A stretch of DNA of 64,000 bases, from positions 21,633,109-21,697,108 of the forward strand of contig OW203764.1 of assembly GCA_934045905.1 (NCBI GenBank), read 5' to 3'. The position numbers and the translations under genes are program-made. The notes under the pieces were generated by a model, which saw nothing but the letters and a program-made list of their open reading frames with translations, was not told the origin of the DNA and searched no databases. This document shows positions 12,701-24,800 of the stretch, piece by piece. This DNA comes from Leuctra nigra. Taxonomy: Eukaryota; Arthropoda; Insecta; Plecoptera; Leuctridae. Position 1 is the stretch's first letter, and every line of letters begins with the position of its first letter.

Positions 12701-13266
12701 GGTCGTTTCGTCGGATCTGTTCCCTCAAACTCTGTTAAGGCTCTGAAGAATTCAACCCTTATCTCTTCTACTAACTCCTCTCCATCTACCCTAAGTCGAT
12801 CCGGCTCAGGTGAAAGAAGAGCTTCAGCCCTAGCCGGGGATGGTGTATGAGGAGGTGATCTTCCAATACTCTCGTCATCACTGTCATCATGCACCCCTTC
12901 AGGTGGACGAAGAGTCTGCATGACTTCAGCTTTAAGTGCCTCTAATAATTCACTTGACAACCGCTTATTATTAATTACCACTCGTTTTTGGTCCATCAAC
13001 CTTTGTTCTGTAACTTGATAAAGTTCAGGGTATATTTCAACAAAGGCACGGTAAAGTAGCGGTCGTATACCTACAGAAACCGTATCTCCTTCTGTTACTT
13101 TGTAATAGCAACGCATGAGATCTGTGTTCATTTTCTCAGTCCACTGCATGCGTTGCCTAACCTTTCCTGCCTTGGTGGTTAGTGACTGACTTGCCACTAA
13201 AACACTGTTGGCTGGTCGAGCTGGAGGTTGTTGGGTGCTCGTTGATGCGGTTGGATCCATATCCAT
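9763..13266 (-). CDS. Reverse transcriptase with restriction-like endonuclease (R4/Dong-type)
   Basis: The product has 1167 aa. The N-terminal part (about residues 38-90) has a Myb-like W..D....CYY pattern that may bind DNA. The central reverse transcriptase shows FIDYRKAYDSVPHSWL (motif A), FQGDAFSPLWF (motif B) and the catalytic YVDD near residue 667. The C-terminal part has a CCHC motif (CRRC..H....C, from RCRRCLGASETIQHITSGC) followed by RPDI...FLIDIAVP and KYAGLAHEIKEQW. These are the hallmarks of the restriction-like endonuclease used for target-primed reverse transcription in R2/R4/Dong elements. The start is the first Met after the 5' UTR, and no disabling change is seen. Confidence 0.9.
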   Translation of the reverse strand: MDMDPTASTSTQQPPARPANSVLVASQSLTTKAGKVRQRMQWTEKMNTDLMRCYYKVTEGDTVSVGIRPLLYRAFVEIYPELYQVTEQRLMDQKRVVINNKRLSSELLEALKAEVMQTLRPPEGVHDDSDDESIGRSPPHTPSPARAEALLSPEPDRLRVDGEELVEEIRVEFFRALTEFEGTDPTKRPFIPKQRSSKRLAVVTNLLDTKILPQHLEEHTVFNDLHTAVYVAAVTATRMNGLDIQQGPRVQKKKEFIWPWERRLNSKIAKLRRDIGQLTAYQQGQRNKKLLKHVESIRQKTRIHATHDLTNQNLADVTDTLKQQLSVVAKRLRRYKESNFRKESNKLFQNNEKQFYRKLRNDQTTADSKPPTQHQIKEFWESVWSVPTVHNIDAPWINVEEVRMEELRSMDDNPVSIEQVKQAINDSFNWKAAGIDCIHNFWYKRFKCTHACIAHHFNMFMQDPRTVPRYLTQGITYLLAKDKDTENPAKYRPITCFPTLYKLLTSCIAEKIYTHCDQNDIIAPEQKGCIRKSQGCKEQLLIDSVILEQAAHKSRNLHTAFIDYRKAYDSVPHSWLVKILEIYKVAPSLINLLKHLMSQWSTQLHLRHKDGTMATDFIKIQKGIFQGDAFSPLWFCLALNPLSHMLNASQHGFALKNKKQVQHKVTHLMYVDDIKVYASTAVHVNSLLRTVEIFSRDICMEFGLDKCKTQTVLKGKHSTNAFELLDGDLIEPMEEGETYKYLGVHQSVRTEHKIMKLKIQEMYVSRLNAILKTKLSAKNTVKAINTYAIPVLTYSFGIIKWTKTDIEGIERKTRTTLSKYRGHHPKSAVERVTIPRAQGGRGLIDLSHLLHKQIISLQKYFLQKQDISSLHRAITLSDEGYTPLNLHVAVPQEGITKMERAALQICAWKQKALHGRHPNELSAEVVDSELSNYWLTRGDLFLETKGFMMAIQDQVVATRNYLKYIVKDASVADDRCRRCLGASETIQHITSGCTTLASTEYLHRHDCVGKIVHLKLAQLHHLTAFTGPYYHYTPENVLENEEYRLYWDRTVLTDRTIPSNRPDIILVNKAMKRTFLIDIAVPNSNNVHETGQRKLAKYAGLAHEIKEQWKQNSVVIIPIIISSTGIVPVSLTKNLSTIELSPLLVCDIQKSVILSTCRIVRKFLNIQ

Positions 13267-13473
13267 AGCAGGGTCGTCAACATTTTGATCGAGCAGGTCT
13301 GTCCCGCGTCGTCCTCGATCATTACGACGCTCGTCCGAGGCTTCCTTATTGTGTACAGGAACCAGTTTACACCCATTAGGGGGGTTAACCCAGCATGGGG
13401 TTGGCTAGGGTACGCGTGCTCGCCACGCACGTAAGGTAGACCACCTTCCCTTGCGTTATTATCCCTCCCTTCC

Positions 13474-13476
<3 letters not shown>

Positions 13477-13547
<71 letters not shown>
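13477..13547 (+). repeat. (TTA)n microsatellite, 5' flank of the Dong-like element
   Basis: About 70 bp of perfect TTA repeats, reading TAA on the element's strand. This is the insertion target of the retrotransposon. Confidence 0.95.
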
Positions 13548-14460
13548 GAGCGAGCGAAGCGAGCGTCTCCTTTTGGCTCTTTTGGCACAGACCTCTGTTT
13601 TTTTGTTGTTTTTTTGTTGTTTTTTTTTGTTTTTGTTTTTGTTTTTGGCTGCTAATAGCCGATACACAGGTCGCACCGTTTCACCGATCGATCTGAAATT
13701 TTGCACAAATGTAAAACCAACCTTCTCTGTTTGCAGACCCTAATTTTTTTGAAATCCATCAATTGGTTGAAATTTAAATAAACATCTCCTGATAGGCTGA
13801 AAAATGAAAATGGACTTCGACAAATGTGATCGACCTTATATTTTGCATGGTCATTAGGACCAACATTGTCTCTTATTTTACAAATTTTCAGCCAAATCCT
13901 CCCATTGGTTAAAATTTAAAAAAATATTTTATGTGCTTTTTGAAATTTAAGCCAGAACCGTTTGACCGATCAACTTAAAATTTTGCATGGTCATCGGGTC
14001 CAACATTATTTGTATTTTTGACAATTTTCAGACTAAACTGTGTTTAAATTCAAAAGTTATTGACAGTTTACGGATATTTTGCGTGTTGGCTATCATACTT
14101 CTCGAATTTCATATTTCACGGCATCTTCGAATCTTCACTTCAAGGTTGTTAGAGCAGAAACTTTCAAACGTATATTATGAAACTGATATGACCGTTTAAA
14201 ATTTTTTTGAACGATATCCTGTGATTTTTGGAAATTAACAAGGAATCGGTCAATCATAAAGGTTCAATCGATCAATTTAAAACTTTGCATGGTTATTGGG
14301 ACCAATATTTTAGGAATGGTTGGAGATTTTCATACAAGTCTGTGACAAAATTCAAGAATTATTGGCTTTTAATGACATTTTCGATAAACATAATTTCGGT
14401 TCGAGGTGTTGCGCGTATCCGTGCTCGCTCATCAACGCGTTACTCAGAGCGTTTTCCTAG
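13548..14460 (+). repeat. Family A repeat with degenerate ~142-bp tandem units
   Basis: A block similar to AAATTTTGCATGGTCAT recurs with TTGC at 13701, 13843, 13983 and 14285, giving steps of 142, 140 and about twice 151 bp. The left edge has GAGCGAGCGAAGCGAGCG, and near the right edge (14424-14434) GCTCGCTCAT is its approximate inverse. The right part matches 1930-1975. This is an old, non-coding interspersed repeat with an internal tandem structure. Confidence 0.6.
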
Positions 14461-15465
14461 TTATTATTATTTTCTTTATTAAAACAGATTTGCAAACAGT
14501 GTACACTGTGTCTGAGTAAGCTATTTCTAAGAAGTTACAAATTATTGCTTTAGGACTTACATACCTAAATTCTCTTACGCTAGTTGGCATTTCATTATAA
14601 AATTATAATATATTATAATATAATATATTATAATTATAATATAACATTGAATATTGATTCACTTCTTTTGTTATCCTTTATTCTTACTCAGTAAATAGCA
14701 CAGCACTCTGTGATAACCCCCTTTCAAAATTAATTGGAATAGGATTTGGATATTACTTTAGGCCAAAATAATTTTTCAATGCTATGCCAAACCTGTTAGA
14801 ATCCTAAAACAAACCGTTATTATTATTATTTTAAAATCTTTCTCATTTATGAGCATTCTTCCAAAGTGGAGAAAACTCAATATATTGCTAACTTATTTTA
14901 TGGTCTTGTCTTCGGTAGATGAATGATGAGTTGAACTGGAAATTATGAGTAGTTAATTTTATTTGTAACGAAAAAAATTTAAAAACATTATAATTTAGTA
15001 TAGGTAGGTACCTAACAAAATTAATTAGTATTATAAAACGATTTGAAATTCCTGCTGTAATGTGCTACATTTAGTTTTTACATAAATGTATAAAATTGTC
15101 AATTACGTATTGTATACATCCTATGTACACAATTCTATTCTATACTCAAATCCAATTCCGTCCCGACAGGGTACCAATTTCCCCACAATGCATGATAATA
15201 TACTGAATATTGAATGCAATCACATTGCATTATTGCGTGCTCATAATTCCATGATATTGTATTATAACACTATGTTTGTTCCTCTATAGCACGCAGGATA
15301 CTAAACATAGCTTGAATATTACGAGCGTGTAGCGATTCTGTTTAGCCAACTATTCAAGCATAACTAGATTATCAACCAATGCTCAATCACACTGCATAAT
15401 GCTGCGACCGAATTGCATCAGATGCAACTCTCACACAATTCGGACGATAGTTCAATGAAATCTAT
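14461..15465. other. Non-coding AT-rich stretch
   Basis: No gene is seen. Around 14595-14645 is a TATAAT-rich self-complementary block. The open frame at 15086-15289 has no domain. Confidence 0.6.
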
Positions 15466-16050
15466 TAGTCCAAGTCAAATGAGGGACCCACAACAAATTG
15501 CAACATTTGGTTTTTTGGTGTCATTCTCTACAAAAAATTGCCCCCTAAAACATATCCAAAATCCGCCAAAATCCGTGCACCTGAAGTACTTTTTTAATCA
15601 CTTTTTAAGTTCATTTCTCACGTTAATTCCATCATGAAAAAAATCATGTAACTCCGATTTTGACGAAACTTTGCAGAATTGTTCACTATCCTAAATGAAC
15701 ACAAATAGCTCTTTGAGCGTTATTCTCTAAATCATATCGTTTGGGAAATATGGCCCATCGAAAAGTCATATTTTAATCAGTTTACGACGATTTAGTTCAC
15801 TTTGAGTGTATTTGACGTTTTGCGAGGTCCATATTTCCCAAACGTTGAGATTTAGAGAAAAACGCCCCAAGAGCTATTTGTGTTCATTTAGGATGGTGAA
15901 CAATTCTGCCAGGAGTTACATGAAAAAAGATTTTTGTCGGATTTTTGATAAGTTGTAGAGGACATTTTTCTGAAAAGAATGACATCACAAAACCAAGTGT
16001 TGCAATTTGTTCTGGGTTTGGACTTTTTTAAGCCTGATTTGACTGGACTA
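15466..16050. mobile_element. Foldback (long inverted repeat) element
   Basis: The left end reads TAGTCCAAGTCAAATGAGGG and the right end ...ATTTGACTGGACTA, which is complementary with small gaps. Inner segments also pair: ACAAATTGCAACATTTGGTT near 15491 with the reverse complement of the 16000 region, and the CTAAATGAACACAAATAGCT block near 15692 with 15875-15895. A TA flanks each end. There is no coding capacity, so it is a MITE or foldback transposon. Confidence 0.75.
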
Positions 16051-17330
16051 TATCTTGATATTTATGCTAAAGTCAGTCATTTATCCCAGTCAGATGTGTT
16101 CGTAAAGCGATTTACGATTGACTAAGCTACATGAATTTATGATATCAATAATAAAAGTATTTGATATTTAACTACATAAAATGCGATATTGAGTTGTCGA
16201 ACGAGCCTCAGGGAATATATTATTACGGAATAAAATCATCATGGCAAGAGTTTTGAAAGTTCTGTTTTAAAAGTTATTTGAAATGTATACATGCTATTCA
16301 CAATGAATAGTACGGAATCAATCATTTATTAACGATACAGAGTGTAAATTACATTTTCATATCATCAATACCAATGCACCAAGCGAAATGGCGATATTTT
16401 CATATGCGAGTGCTACCAAAGAAAAAACACAGAGAAAAAAATCAAACCAAGAATTTTACAATATCGAATTGTCGAGATTTCACTTCACACATAAGAGGAA
16501 AATATTTCAAAGAACTATTTACAGTTATTGCGCAATCCACCAGCAACGTAGCAACGAGGACTTCCACTCCACCTACAAATTCCATACAATGTATTCCAAT
16601 AGCTGGATTCACACATAAATATTATCTCTTGCATTATCTTTCATTTAACATGATGTTTTTTCTATTAAATCGAAAGATTATGTATTAGAAGATATTTTTT
16701 GTGGATCCACCTGCAACTTCACAAACAATTGAATAAGTCAGAAGTGATTATTCAATAGAGAATGAAAAGAATACTCCATTGAACTTGTGGATACTCGAGT
16801 ATCTCAATATATTATGTTAAAGATTATTTTTCTGAAATCATGGCGTATCGAAGTTGAGAAAATTGAGTAGAATAGTATTATTGTTCTTTCAAAACTTCCG
16901 CCGATTGCAATAACGACTCAACAGTATGCGGCCATAGCAATATACGAGCAATATACTCGTTTATTAACGAAAAATAGACAAAATCGTTCAGCTTGATTAA
17001 AAATATCGGTAAATCCCCATTTCATTTATTAAGAACTCTCCGTTTAACCTTTTATTAAAATGTAAAAACAAATGCTTCTCCGAGCTCTGTCCACTCCGGA
17101 AAATTAAAAAACTTTAAATGCTACACATATTGATTCTTTGAGAGAACTCGTTCCTAGGTGGCAAATCACAGCTTCAAATGTTATTGCTATGACAGAACTT
17201 GAACAATGTAAATAACACTCTAGTCGAAGTGTTTCTTTCTAAGAATAAAATGTGACTTGTAGTTATCAAGTTTCTCTGAAGTTTTTGCCGACATCTCGTC
17301 CAATCGCAGTGGCCCTCTAGTAAATAAAAA
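16051..17330. other. Non-coding stretch
   Basis: No recognised gene. The overlapping open frames at 16374-16688 have no domain and no splice support. Confidence 0.55.
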
Positions 17331-18870
17331 AAGTCCCACTTATGCCACCAAATGTAATTTCCATTTATATTTTTAATTCGTGTAAGTGCTGTTATTTTTA
17401 TTTTGGTTAATAATAATAGTAATAATAATATTTAATAATAAACATTAAAAATCTGATAACTTTCTTATTATGCTCACAGTTTAGTTTGTCTAGTAGGTAC
17501 TCAGTTTTGTAAAACGTAGATGTAAGGGAATAAATGCAATTTGGAATTATTTGTTAAAATAATACGTTGTTCTATGTCAAAAACAGTCGTCATATTGGAA
17601 AGGCATTCACGAATTGGCTTTACAGTTGTGGGGAAACCACTGAAAACCCAAACAGGATGTGTAAATTCCTCGTCCAATGTTCTATTAAATGCTAGTGAGC
17701 AACTCTTTATCGGCGATGATAAAAAAAACTTATTCGTTTTATTACCCTTTATTGCTGTTTAACATCGCACTGTTCTGCAACTATGCAAATGGCGTCACCA
17801 GTAGCCTTGCGTACGATGGCCTTAGAATGACTACTGCCGCCTCAACAACTTTTACTCCGTTATTTGTTGAAGATCCATCACGTCTACGAGATATCGGACG
17901 ATGGGTCGTAACAGGCCCCTTCGCCCTACTGGTTTACGTCTCATCCGAAATACAATGTGACATTTACAGACCGGATCGCGCTGCCGAGACACTGATAACA
18001 GGTGGAGGGAGGTCGTCACACTAACCCCCAAACACCCCAGTCCCTCTGGTCCAACTGCAGCAAGTAGCAGGCCAGAGTTGACCCATCCAATTATGCTTAA
18101 CTCGGTGATATGACAAGAACCGTGGTATCGAATACGCCAGCCGTTGGCTGAGCAAGCACTAACCGAACTAATTAAGGTAATTTCTACTTCGCATTAGCAT
18201 AGGGAGGTGTCCAAGAGAAACTATTTTCAGCAAACTTACTATGAGCCCATCAAATGTGCATGATGAACCATATTACAACCTCAATAAGTATTAGAAGGTC
18301 TGATGAATATAGGAGGCCGTCCAAGCAGTTTTGTTCTACTTGTTTGCAAATGCTCGTCTGAACGACAAAGTTATTTTCGGAGGCAATTACACAAGTGTGC
18401 AGTTATGGGAGGGTTTGACGTTCGGTTAAAATTAATACTGAGCTGGTATTAATATCATGCAGCTAGCTGAAAGCTCTCGGTTACAGGATCATACAAATAT
18501 TAATACACACATCCCACGTCTGTCACCAAATGTAAACTCATATTAACATATTGTTTAAAAGTAACCCAACTACAAATGCGGCAATTTATAAATCGCGCTT
18601 TCATCTCTTTCGTGAAAAACTAAAAAAATATATAATTATCGTTAAGCTAACTGACAGTGTAAACACCAGGTTTGGTCAACATCCTATATCCTATAAACAT
18701 CCCACCTCTGTCACCAAATGTAATCTCCAAAACATATTGTGTAAAAGTAACGACAAAATGTGGTAATTTATAAAACATCCATAAAAGTAGCTGTAAACAA
18801 CTGAAAAAACAGTAAAAGATTTCCAACATTAATTTCTTCCAGATAATCACTCGACAACAATGTAACACCC
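17331..18870 (+). repeat. Region with three direct-repeat heads (CACCAAATGTAA)
   Basis: A block like CCCACCTCTGTCACCAAATG occurs near 17335, 18510 and 18700. The last two also share about 90 bp of downstream sequence (AACATATTGT.TAAAAGTAAC...TTTATAAA). The 1.2-kb interval between the first two has an open frame at 17689-18024 with no known domain. The structure may be the remains of an LTR or other repeat-flanked element lying upstream of the receptor gene. I could not identify primer-binding or protease/RT sequences. Confidence 0.45.
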
Positions 18871-18874
18871 AACA

Positions 18875-21800
18875 ATGGCGGCTACGACGTCATATCCGGA
18901 CGTCAACCGCTTGCGTCACGGACTGCGTCGTGTCCAAGAGACGCCGTCGTCTTCCGGCGTCGAGCCATGGACCGACGCCTCAATCAACGCCACGACGCTC
19001 GCATCCAACATGACTGAAACCAACGCCACAGCGGTCGAAGACGCAGAAACAGATCTTAGATACGCCTACGTATCAACATTATTAGTAATTTTCTGTCTCG
19101 TCTCGGTCCTCATCAATATAAAAGTACTTTTATCGTCGTATTGGATCAAAAAGCCGCTTTCACCAACGCTTCATATCAGTTTAAGTTTAGCCGGCGCCGA
19201 TGCTTTCACGTCGTTCCAATTAGGGTTGGGTTTGTTTATAAACAGTTTCCTGGAGAGTGGACTGAGATTATCAATTCCAGGATACATTCCATTAGTCGTG
19301 GAAGTGTTCCGACTAGGCGGGATCATCATCACGATCGCCCACCTCTTGGCGTTGGCAGTCAACCATTATCTCGGCATCATCAAGCCGTTGCACTATCCCT
19401 CGATCTTGACGCACCGGAATCGAACTATTTGCATCATTCTCATGTGGATCATTCCGATCACCTTTATGCTGGTCTACTTCTCGATGATCGAGAACGAGGG
19501 GTTTCAGTCGGAGTACTGCAATGTAACGGAGTAAGCAACACCGATCATTTGAAATATTATAATCTATACAATTAGGTATATATAAGATTAATCTGTATAG
19601 TGGATTAACAAAATTATTTAATTTCATTAGCGAGGTTACGGGGAAGGGCATATGCCCTTATGAGCATAAAATCTCGGCGGTATAGCTCAGTGCATCATTG
19701 ACCAATACGAACCACACATCAAAATACAAGTGATTACAATAAATTAGTATGGTTCATTAATTACAACTATCGGTGTCAACAAGTATAAAAAAGCCTGGTG
19801 ATTTAAGAAATTATTCGTGGTTCTACTTATTTACAAATGTTCCAGTGAAAGTCAAAGTTGTTTTCTGAGACTCTGAGACAATCTAAATATTGTAAAAAAA
19901 TCATAACTGTACTCCAGATAAAGAAGGGACGTCCCCAATATCTTTCACAATATTGTAACTTTTCAATTATCAATTGTCCACTTTCCCGTGCACCTGTAAT
20001 AAAATATGGAAGATAAACGTATAAAATCTGACTCCTCATTCCAGTTTCCTGGGGCGCACAAAATTCCGGACGATGTATTCGTCTATCTTCTTCTGTCCGC
20101 TGATCCTGATGTCGATCATCTACACGCACATCTTCTTCATCGTGCGTCAACATCAGCGGCGGCGCAGTCAGTGGAGTCAGTGGAGTCAACACAGTCGCGA
20201 GGGCGGCGAGTTTCCCCGGCCGGTGCAACAGCGCGACATCACCATGAGCATCAAGGTATCACTCTCATGTTGCATGGTCACGTCGCTGTAGTCAGTGGAG
20301 TCAGTGGAGTCAACACAGTCGCGAGGGCGGCAAGTTTCCCCGGCCGGTGCAACAGCGCGACATCACCATGAGCATCAAGGTATCACTCTCATGTTGCATG
20401 GTCACGTCGCTGTAGTCAGTGGAGTCAGTGGAGTCAACAAAGTCGCGAGGGCGGCGAGTTTCCTCGGCCGGTGCAACAGCGCGACATCACCATGAGCATC
20501 AAGGTATCACTCTCATGTTGCATGGTCACGTCGCTGTAGTCAGTGGAGTCAGTGGAGTCAACACAGTCGCGAGGGCGGAGAGTTTCCCCGGCCGGTGCAA
20601 CAGCGCGACATCACCATGAGCATCAAGGTATCACTCTCATGTTGCATGGTCACGTCGCTGTAGTCAGTGGAGTCAGTGGAGTCAGCACAGTCGCGAGGGC
20701 GGCGAGTTTCCCCGGCCGGTGCAACAGCGCGACATCCCAATGAGCATCAAGGTATCACTCTCATGTTGCATGGTCACGTCGCTGTAGTCAGTGGAGTCAG
20801 TGGAGTCAACACAGTCGCGAGGGCGGCGAGTTTCCCCGGCCGGTGCAACAGCGCGACATCACCATGAGCATCAAGGTATCACTCTCATGTTGCATGGTCA
20901 CGTCGCTGTAGTCAGTGGAGTCAGTGGAGTCAACACAGTCGCGAGGGCGGAGAGTTTCCCCGGCCGGTGCAACAGCGCGACATCACCATGAGCATCAAGG
21001 TATCACTCTCATGTTGCATGGTCACGTCGCTGTAGTCAGTGGAGTCAGTGGAGTCAACAAGTCGCGAGGGCGGCGTGTCACGGCCGGTGCAACAGCGCGA
21101 CATCACCATGAGCATCAAGGTATCACTCTCATGTTGCATGGTCACGTCGCTGTAGTCAGTGGAGTCAGTGGAGTCAACACAGTCGCGAGGGCGGCGTGTC
21201 ACGGCCGGTGCAACAGCGCGACATCACCATGAGCATCAAGGTATCACTCTCATGTTGCATGGTCACGTCGCTGTAGTCAGTGGAGTCAGTGGAGTTAGCA
21301 CAGTCGCGAGGGCGGCGAGTTTCCCCGGCCGGTGCAACAGCGCGACATCACCATGAGCATCAAGGTATCACTCTCATGTTGCATGGTCACGTCGCTGTAG
21401 TCAGTGGAGTCAGTGGAGTCAGCACAGTCGCGAGGGCGGCGAGTTTCCCCGGCCGGTGCAACAGCGCGACATCACCATGAGCATCAAGGTATCACTCTCA
21501 TGTTGCATGGTCACGTCGCTGTAGTCAGTGGAGTCAGTGGAGTCAACACAGTCGCGAGGGCGGCGAGTTTCCCCGGCCGGTGCAACAGCGCGACATCACC
21601 ATGAGCATCAAGGTATCACTCTCATGTTGCATGGTCACGTCGCTGTAGTCAGTGGAGTCAGTGGAGTCAACACAGTCGCGAGGGCGGCGTGTTTCCCCGG
21701 CCGGTGCAACAGCGCGACATCACCATGAGCATCAAAAATATCACTCTCATGTTGCATGGTCACGTCGCTGTAGTCAGTGGAGTCAGTGGAGTCAACACAG

Positions 21801-24800
21801 TCGCGAGGGCGGCGTGTCCCGGCCGGTGCAACAGCGCGACATCACCATGAGCATCAAGGTATCACTCTCATGTTGCATGGTCACGTCGCTGTAGTCAGTG
21901 GAGTCAGTGGAGTCAGCACAGTCGCGAGGGCGGCGAGTTTCCCCGGCCGGTGCAACAGCGCGACATCACCATGAGCATCAAGGTATCACTCTCATGTTGC
22001 ATGGTCACGTCGCTGTAGTCAGTGGAGTCAGTGGAGTCAGCACAGTCGCGAGGGCGGCGAGTTTCCCCGGCCGGTGCAACAGCGCGACATCCCAATGAGC
22101 ATCAAGGTATCACTCTCATGTTGCATGGTCACGTCGCTGTAGTCAGTGGAGTCAGTGGAGTCAACACAGTCGCGAGGGCGGCGAGTTTCCCCGGCCGGTG
22201 CAACAGCGCGACATCACCATGAGCATCAAGGTATCACTCTCATGTTGCATGGTCACGTCGCTGTAGTCAGTGGAGTCAGTGGAGTCAACACAGTCGCGAG
22301 GGCGGAGAGTTTCCCCGGCCGGTGCAACAGCGCGACATCACCATGAGCATCAAGGTATCACTCTCATGTTGCATGGTCACGTCGCTGTAGTCAGTGGAGT
22401 CAGTGGAGTCAACACAGTCGCGAGGGCGGCGTGTCCCGGCCGGTGCAACAGCGCGACATCACCATGAGCATCAAGGTATCACTCTCATGTTGAATGGTCA
22501 CGTCGCTGTAGTCAGTGGAGTCAGTGGAGTCAGCACAGTCGCGAGGGCGGCGAGTTTCCCCGGCCGGTGCAACAGCGCGACATCACCATGAGCATCAAGG
22601 TATCACTCTCATGTTGCATGGTCACGTCGCTGTAGTCAGTGGAGTCAGTGGAGTCAACACAGTCGCGAGGGCGGCGTGTCCCGGCCGGTGCAACAGCGCG
22701 ACATCACCATGAGCATCAAGGTATCACTCTCATGTTGCATGGTCACGTCGCTGTAGTCAGTGGAGTCAGTGGAGTCAACACAGTCGCGAGGGCGGCGTGT
22801 TTCCCCGGCCGGTGCAACAGCGCGACATCACCATGAGCATCAAAAATATCACTCTCATGTTGCATGGTCACGTCGCTGTAGTCAGTGGAGTCAGTGGAGT
22901 CAACACAGTCGCGAGGGCGGCGTGTCCCGGCCGGTGCAACAGCGCGACATCACCATGAGCATCAAGGTATCACTCTCATGTTGCATGGTCACGTCGCTGT
23001 AGTCAGTGGAGTCAGTGGAGTCAACACAGTCGCGAGGGCGGCGAGTTTCCCCGGCCGGTGCAACAGCGCGACATCACCATGAGCATCAAGGTATCACTCT
23101 CATGTTGCATGGTCACGTCGCTGTAGTCAGTGGAGTCAGTGGAGTCAGCACAGTCGCGAGGGCGGCGAGTTTCCCCGGCCGGTGCAACAGCGCGACATCA
23201 CCATGAGCATCAAGGTATCACTCTCATGTTGCATGGTCACGTCGCTGTAGTCAGTGGAGTCAGTGGAGTCAACACAGTCGCGAGGGCGGCGAGTTTCCCC
23301 GGCCGGTGCAACAGCGCGACATCACCATGAGCATCAAGGTATCACTCTCATGTTGCATGGTCACGTCGCTGTAGTCAGTGGAGTCAACACAGTCGCGAGG
23401 GCGGCGTGTCACGGCCGGTGCAACAGCGCGACATCACCATGAGCATCAAGGTATCACTCTCATGTTGCATGGTCACGTCGCTGTAGTTAGTGGAGTCAGT
23501 GGAGTCAACACAGTCGCGAGGGCGGCGAGTTTCCCCGGCCGGTGCAACAGCGCGACATCACCATGAGCATCAAGGTATCACTCTCATGTTGCATGGTCAC
23601 GTCGCTGTAGTCAGTGGAGTCAGTGGAGTCAACAAGTCGCGAGGGCGGCGTGTCACGGCCGGTGCAACAGCGCGACATCACCATGAGCATCAAGGTATCA
23701 CTCTTATATTGCATGGTCACGTCGCTGTAGTCAGTGGAGTCAGTGGAGTCAACACAGTCGCGAGGGCGGCGTGTCACGGCCGGTGCAACAGCGCGACATC
23801 ACCATGAGCATCAAGGTATCACTCTCATGTTGCATGGTCACGTCGCTGTAGTCAGTGGAGTCAACACAGTCGCGAGGGCGGCAGGTCACGGCCGGTGCAA
23901 CAGCGCGACATCACCATGAGCATCAAGGTATCACTCTCATGTTGCATGGTCACGTCGCTGTAGTCAGTGGAGTCAGTGGAGTCAGCACAGTCGCGAGGGC
24001 GGCGAGTTTCCCCGGCCGGTGCAACAGCGCAACATCACCATGAGCATCAAGGTATCACTCTCATGTTGCATGGTCACGTCGCTGTAGTCAGTGGAGTCAG
24101 TGGAGTCAACACAGTCGCGAGGGCGGCGAGTTTCCCCGGCCGGTGCAACAGCGTGACATCACCATGAGCATCAAGGTATCACTCTCATGTTGCATGGTCA
24201 CGTCGCTGTAGTCAGTGGAGTCAGTGGAGTCAACACAGTCGCGAGGGCGGCGAGTTTCCCCGGCCGGTGCAACAGCGCGACATCACCATGAGCATCAAGG
24301 TATCACTCTCATGTTGCATGGTCACGTCGCTGTAGTCAGTGGAGTCAGTGGAGTCAGCACAGTCGCGAGGGCGGCGAGTTTCCCCGGCCGGTGCAACAGC
24401 GCGACATCACCATGAGCATCAAGGTATCACTCTCATGTTGCATGGTCACGTCGCTGTAGTCAGTGGAGTCAGTGGAGTCAACACAGTCGCGAGGGCGGCG
24501 TGTCACGGCCGGTGCAACAGCGCGACATCACCATGAGCATCAAGGTATCACTCTCATGTTGCATGGTCACGTCGCTGTAGTCAGTGGAGTCAACACAGTC
24601 GCGAGGGCGGCGTGTCACGGCCGGTGCAACAGCGCGACATCACCATGAGCATCAAGGTATCACTCTCATGTTGCATGGTCACGTCGCTGTAGTTAGTGGA
24701 GTCAGTGGAGTCAACACAGTCGCGAGGGCGGCGAGTTTCCCCGGCCGGTGCAACAGCGCGACATCACCATGAGCATCAAGGTATCACTCTCATGTTGCAT

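Larger units (their letters stand above)
9655..13547 (-). mobile_element. Full-length R2/R4-group (Dong-like) LINE inside a TAA microsatellite
   Basis: A single long ORF (9763-13266, minus) with short flanking UTRs lies between two (TTA/TAA)n tracts, 9655-9682 and 13477-13547. Dong elements of the R4 clade are known to insert into TAA repeats, and the endonuclease type of the ORF fits that group. The ORF has no stop or frameshift, so the copy is young and possibly active. The exact ends cannot be set because both lie in the microsatellite. Confidence 0.85.

Noticed and set aside
9770..12850. Plus-strand ORFs across the Dong-like element
   Set aside because: Antisense shadows without domains.
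13197..13706. 169-codon ORF with a poly-Asn run
   Set aside because: It reads through the (TTA)n microsatellite and the 5' UTR of the Dong-like element; homopolymer coding from a microsatellite.
17689..18024. 111-codon ORF upstream of the GPCR as an extra exon or gene
   Set aside because: No recognisable domain, no phase-compatible donor to exon 1, and it lies among direct repeats.
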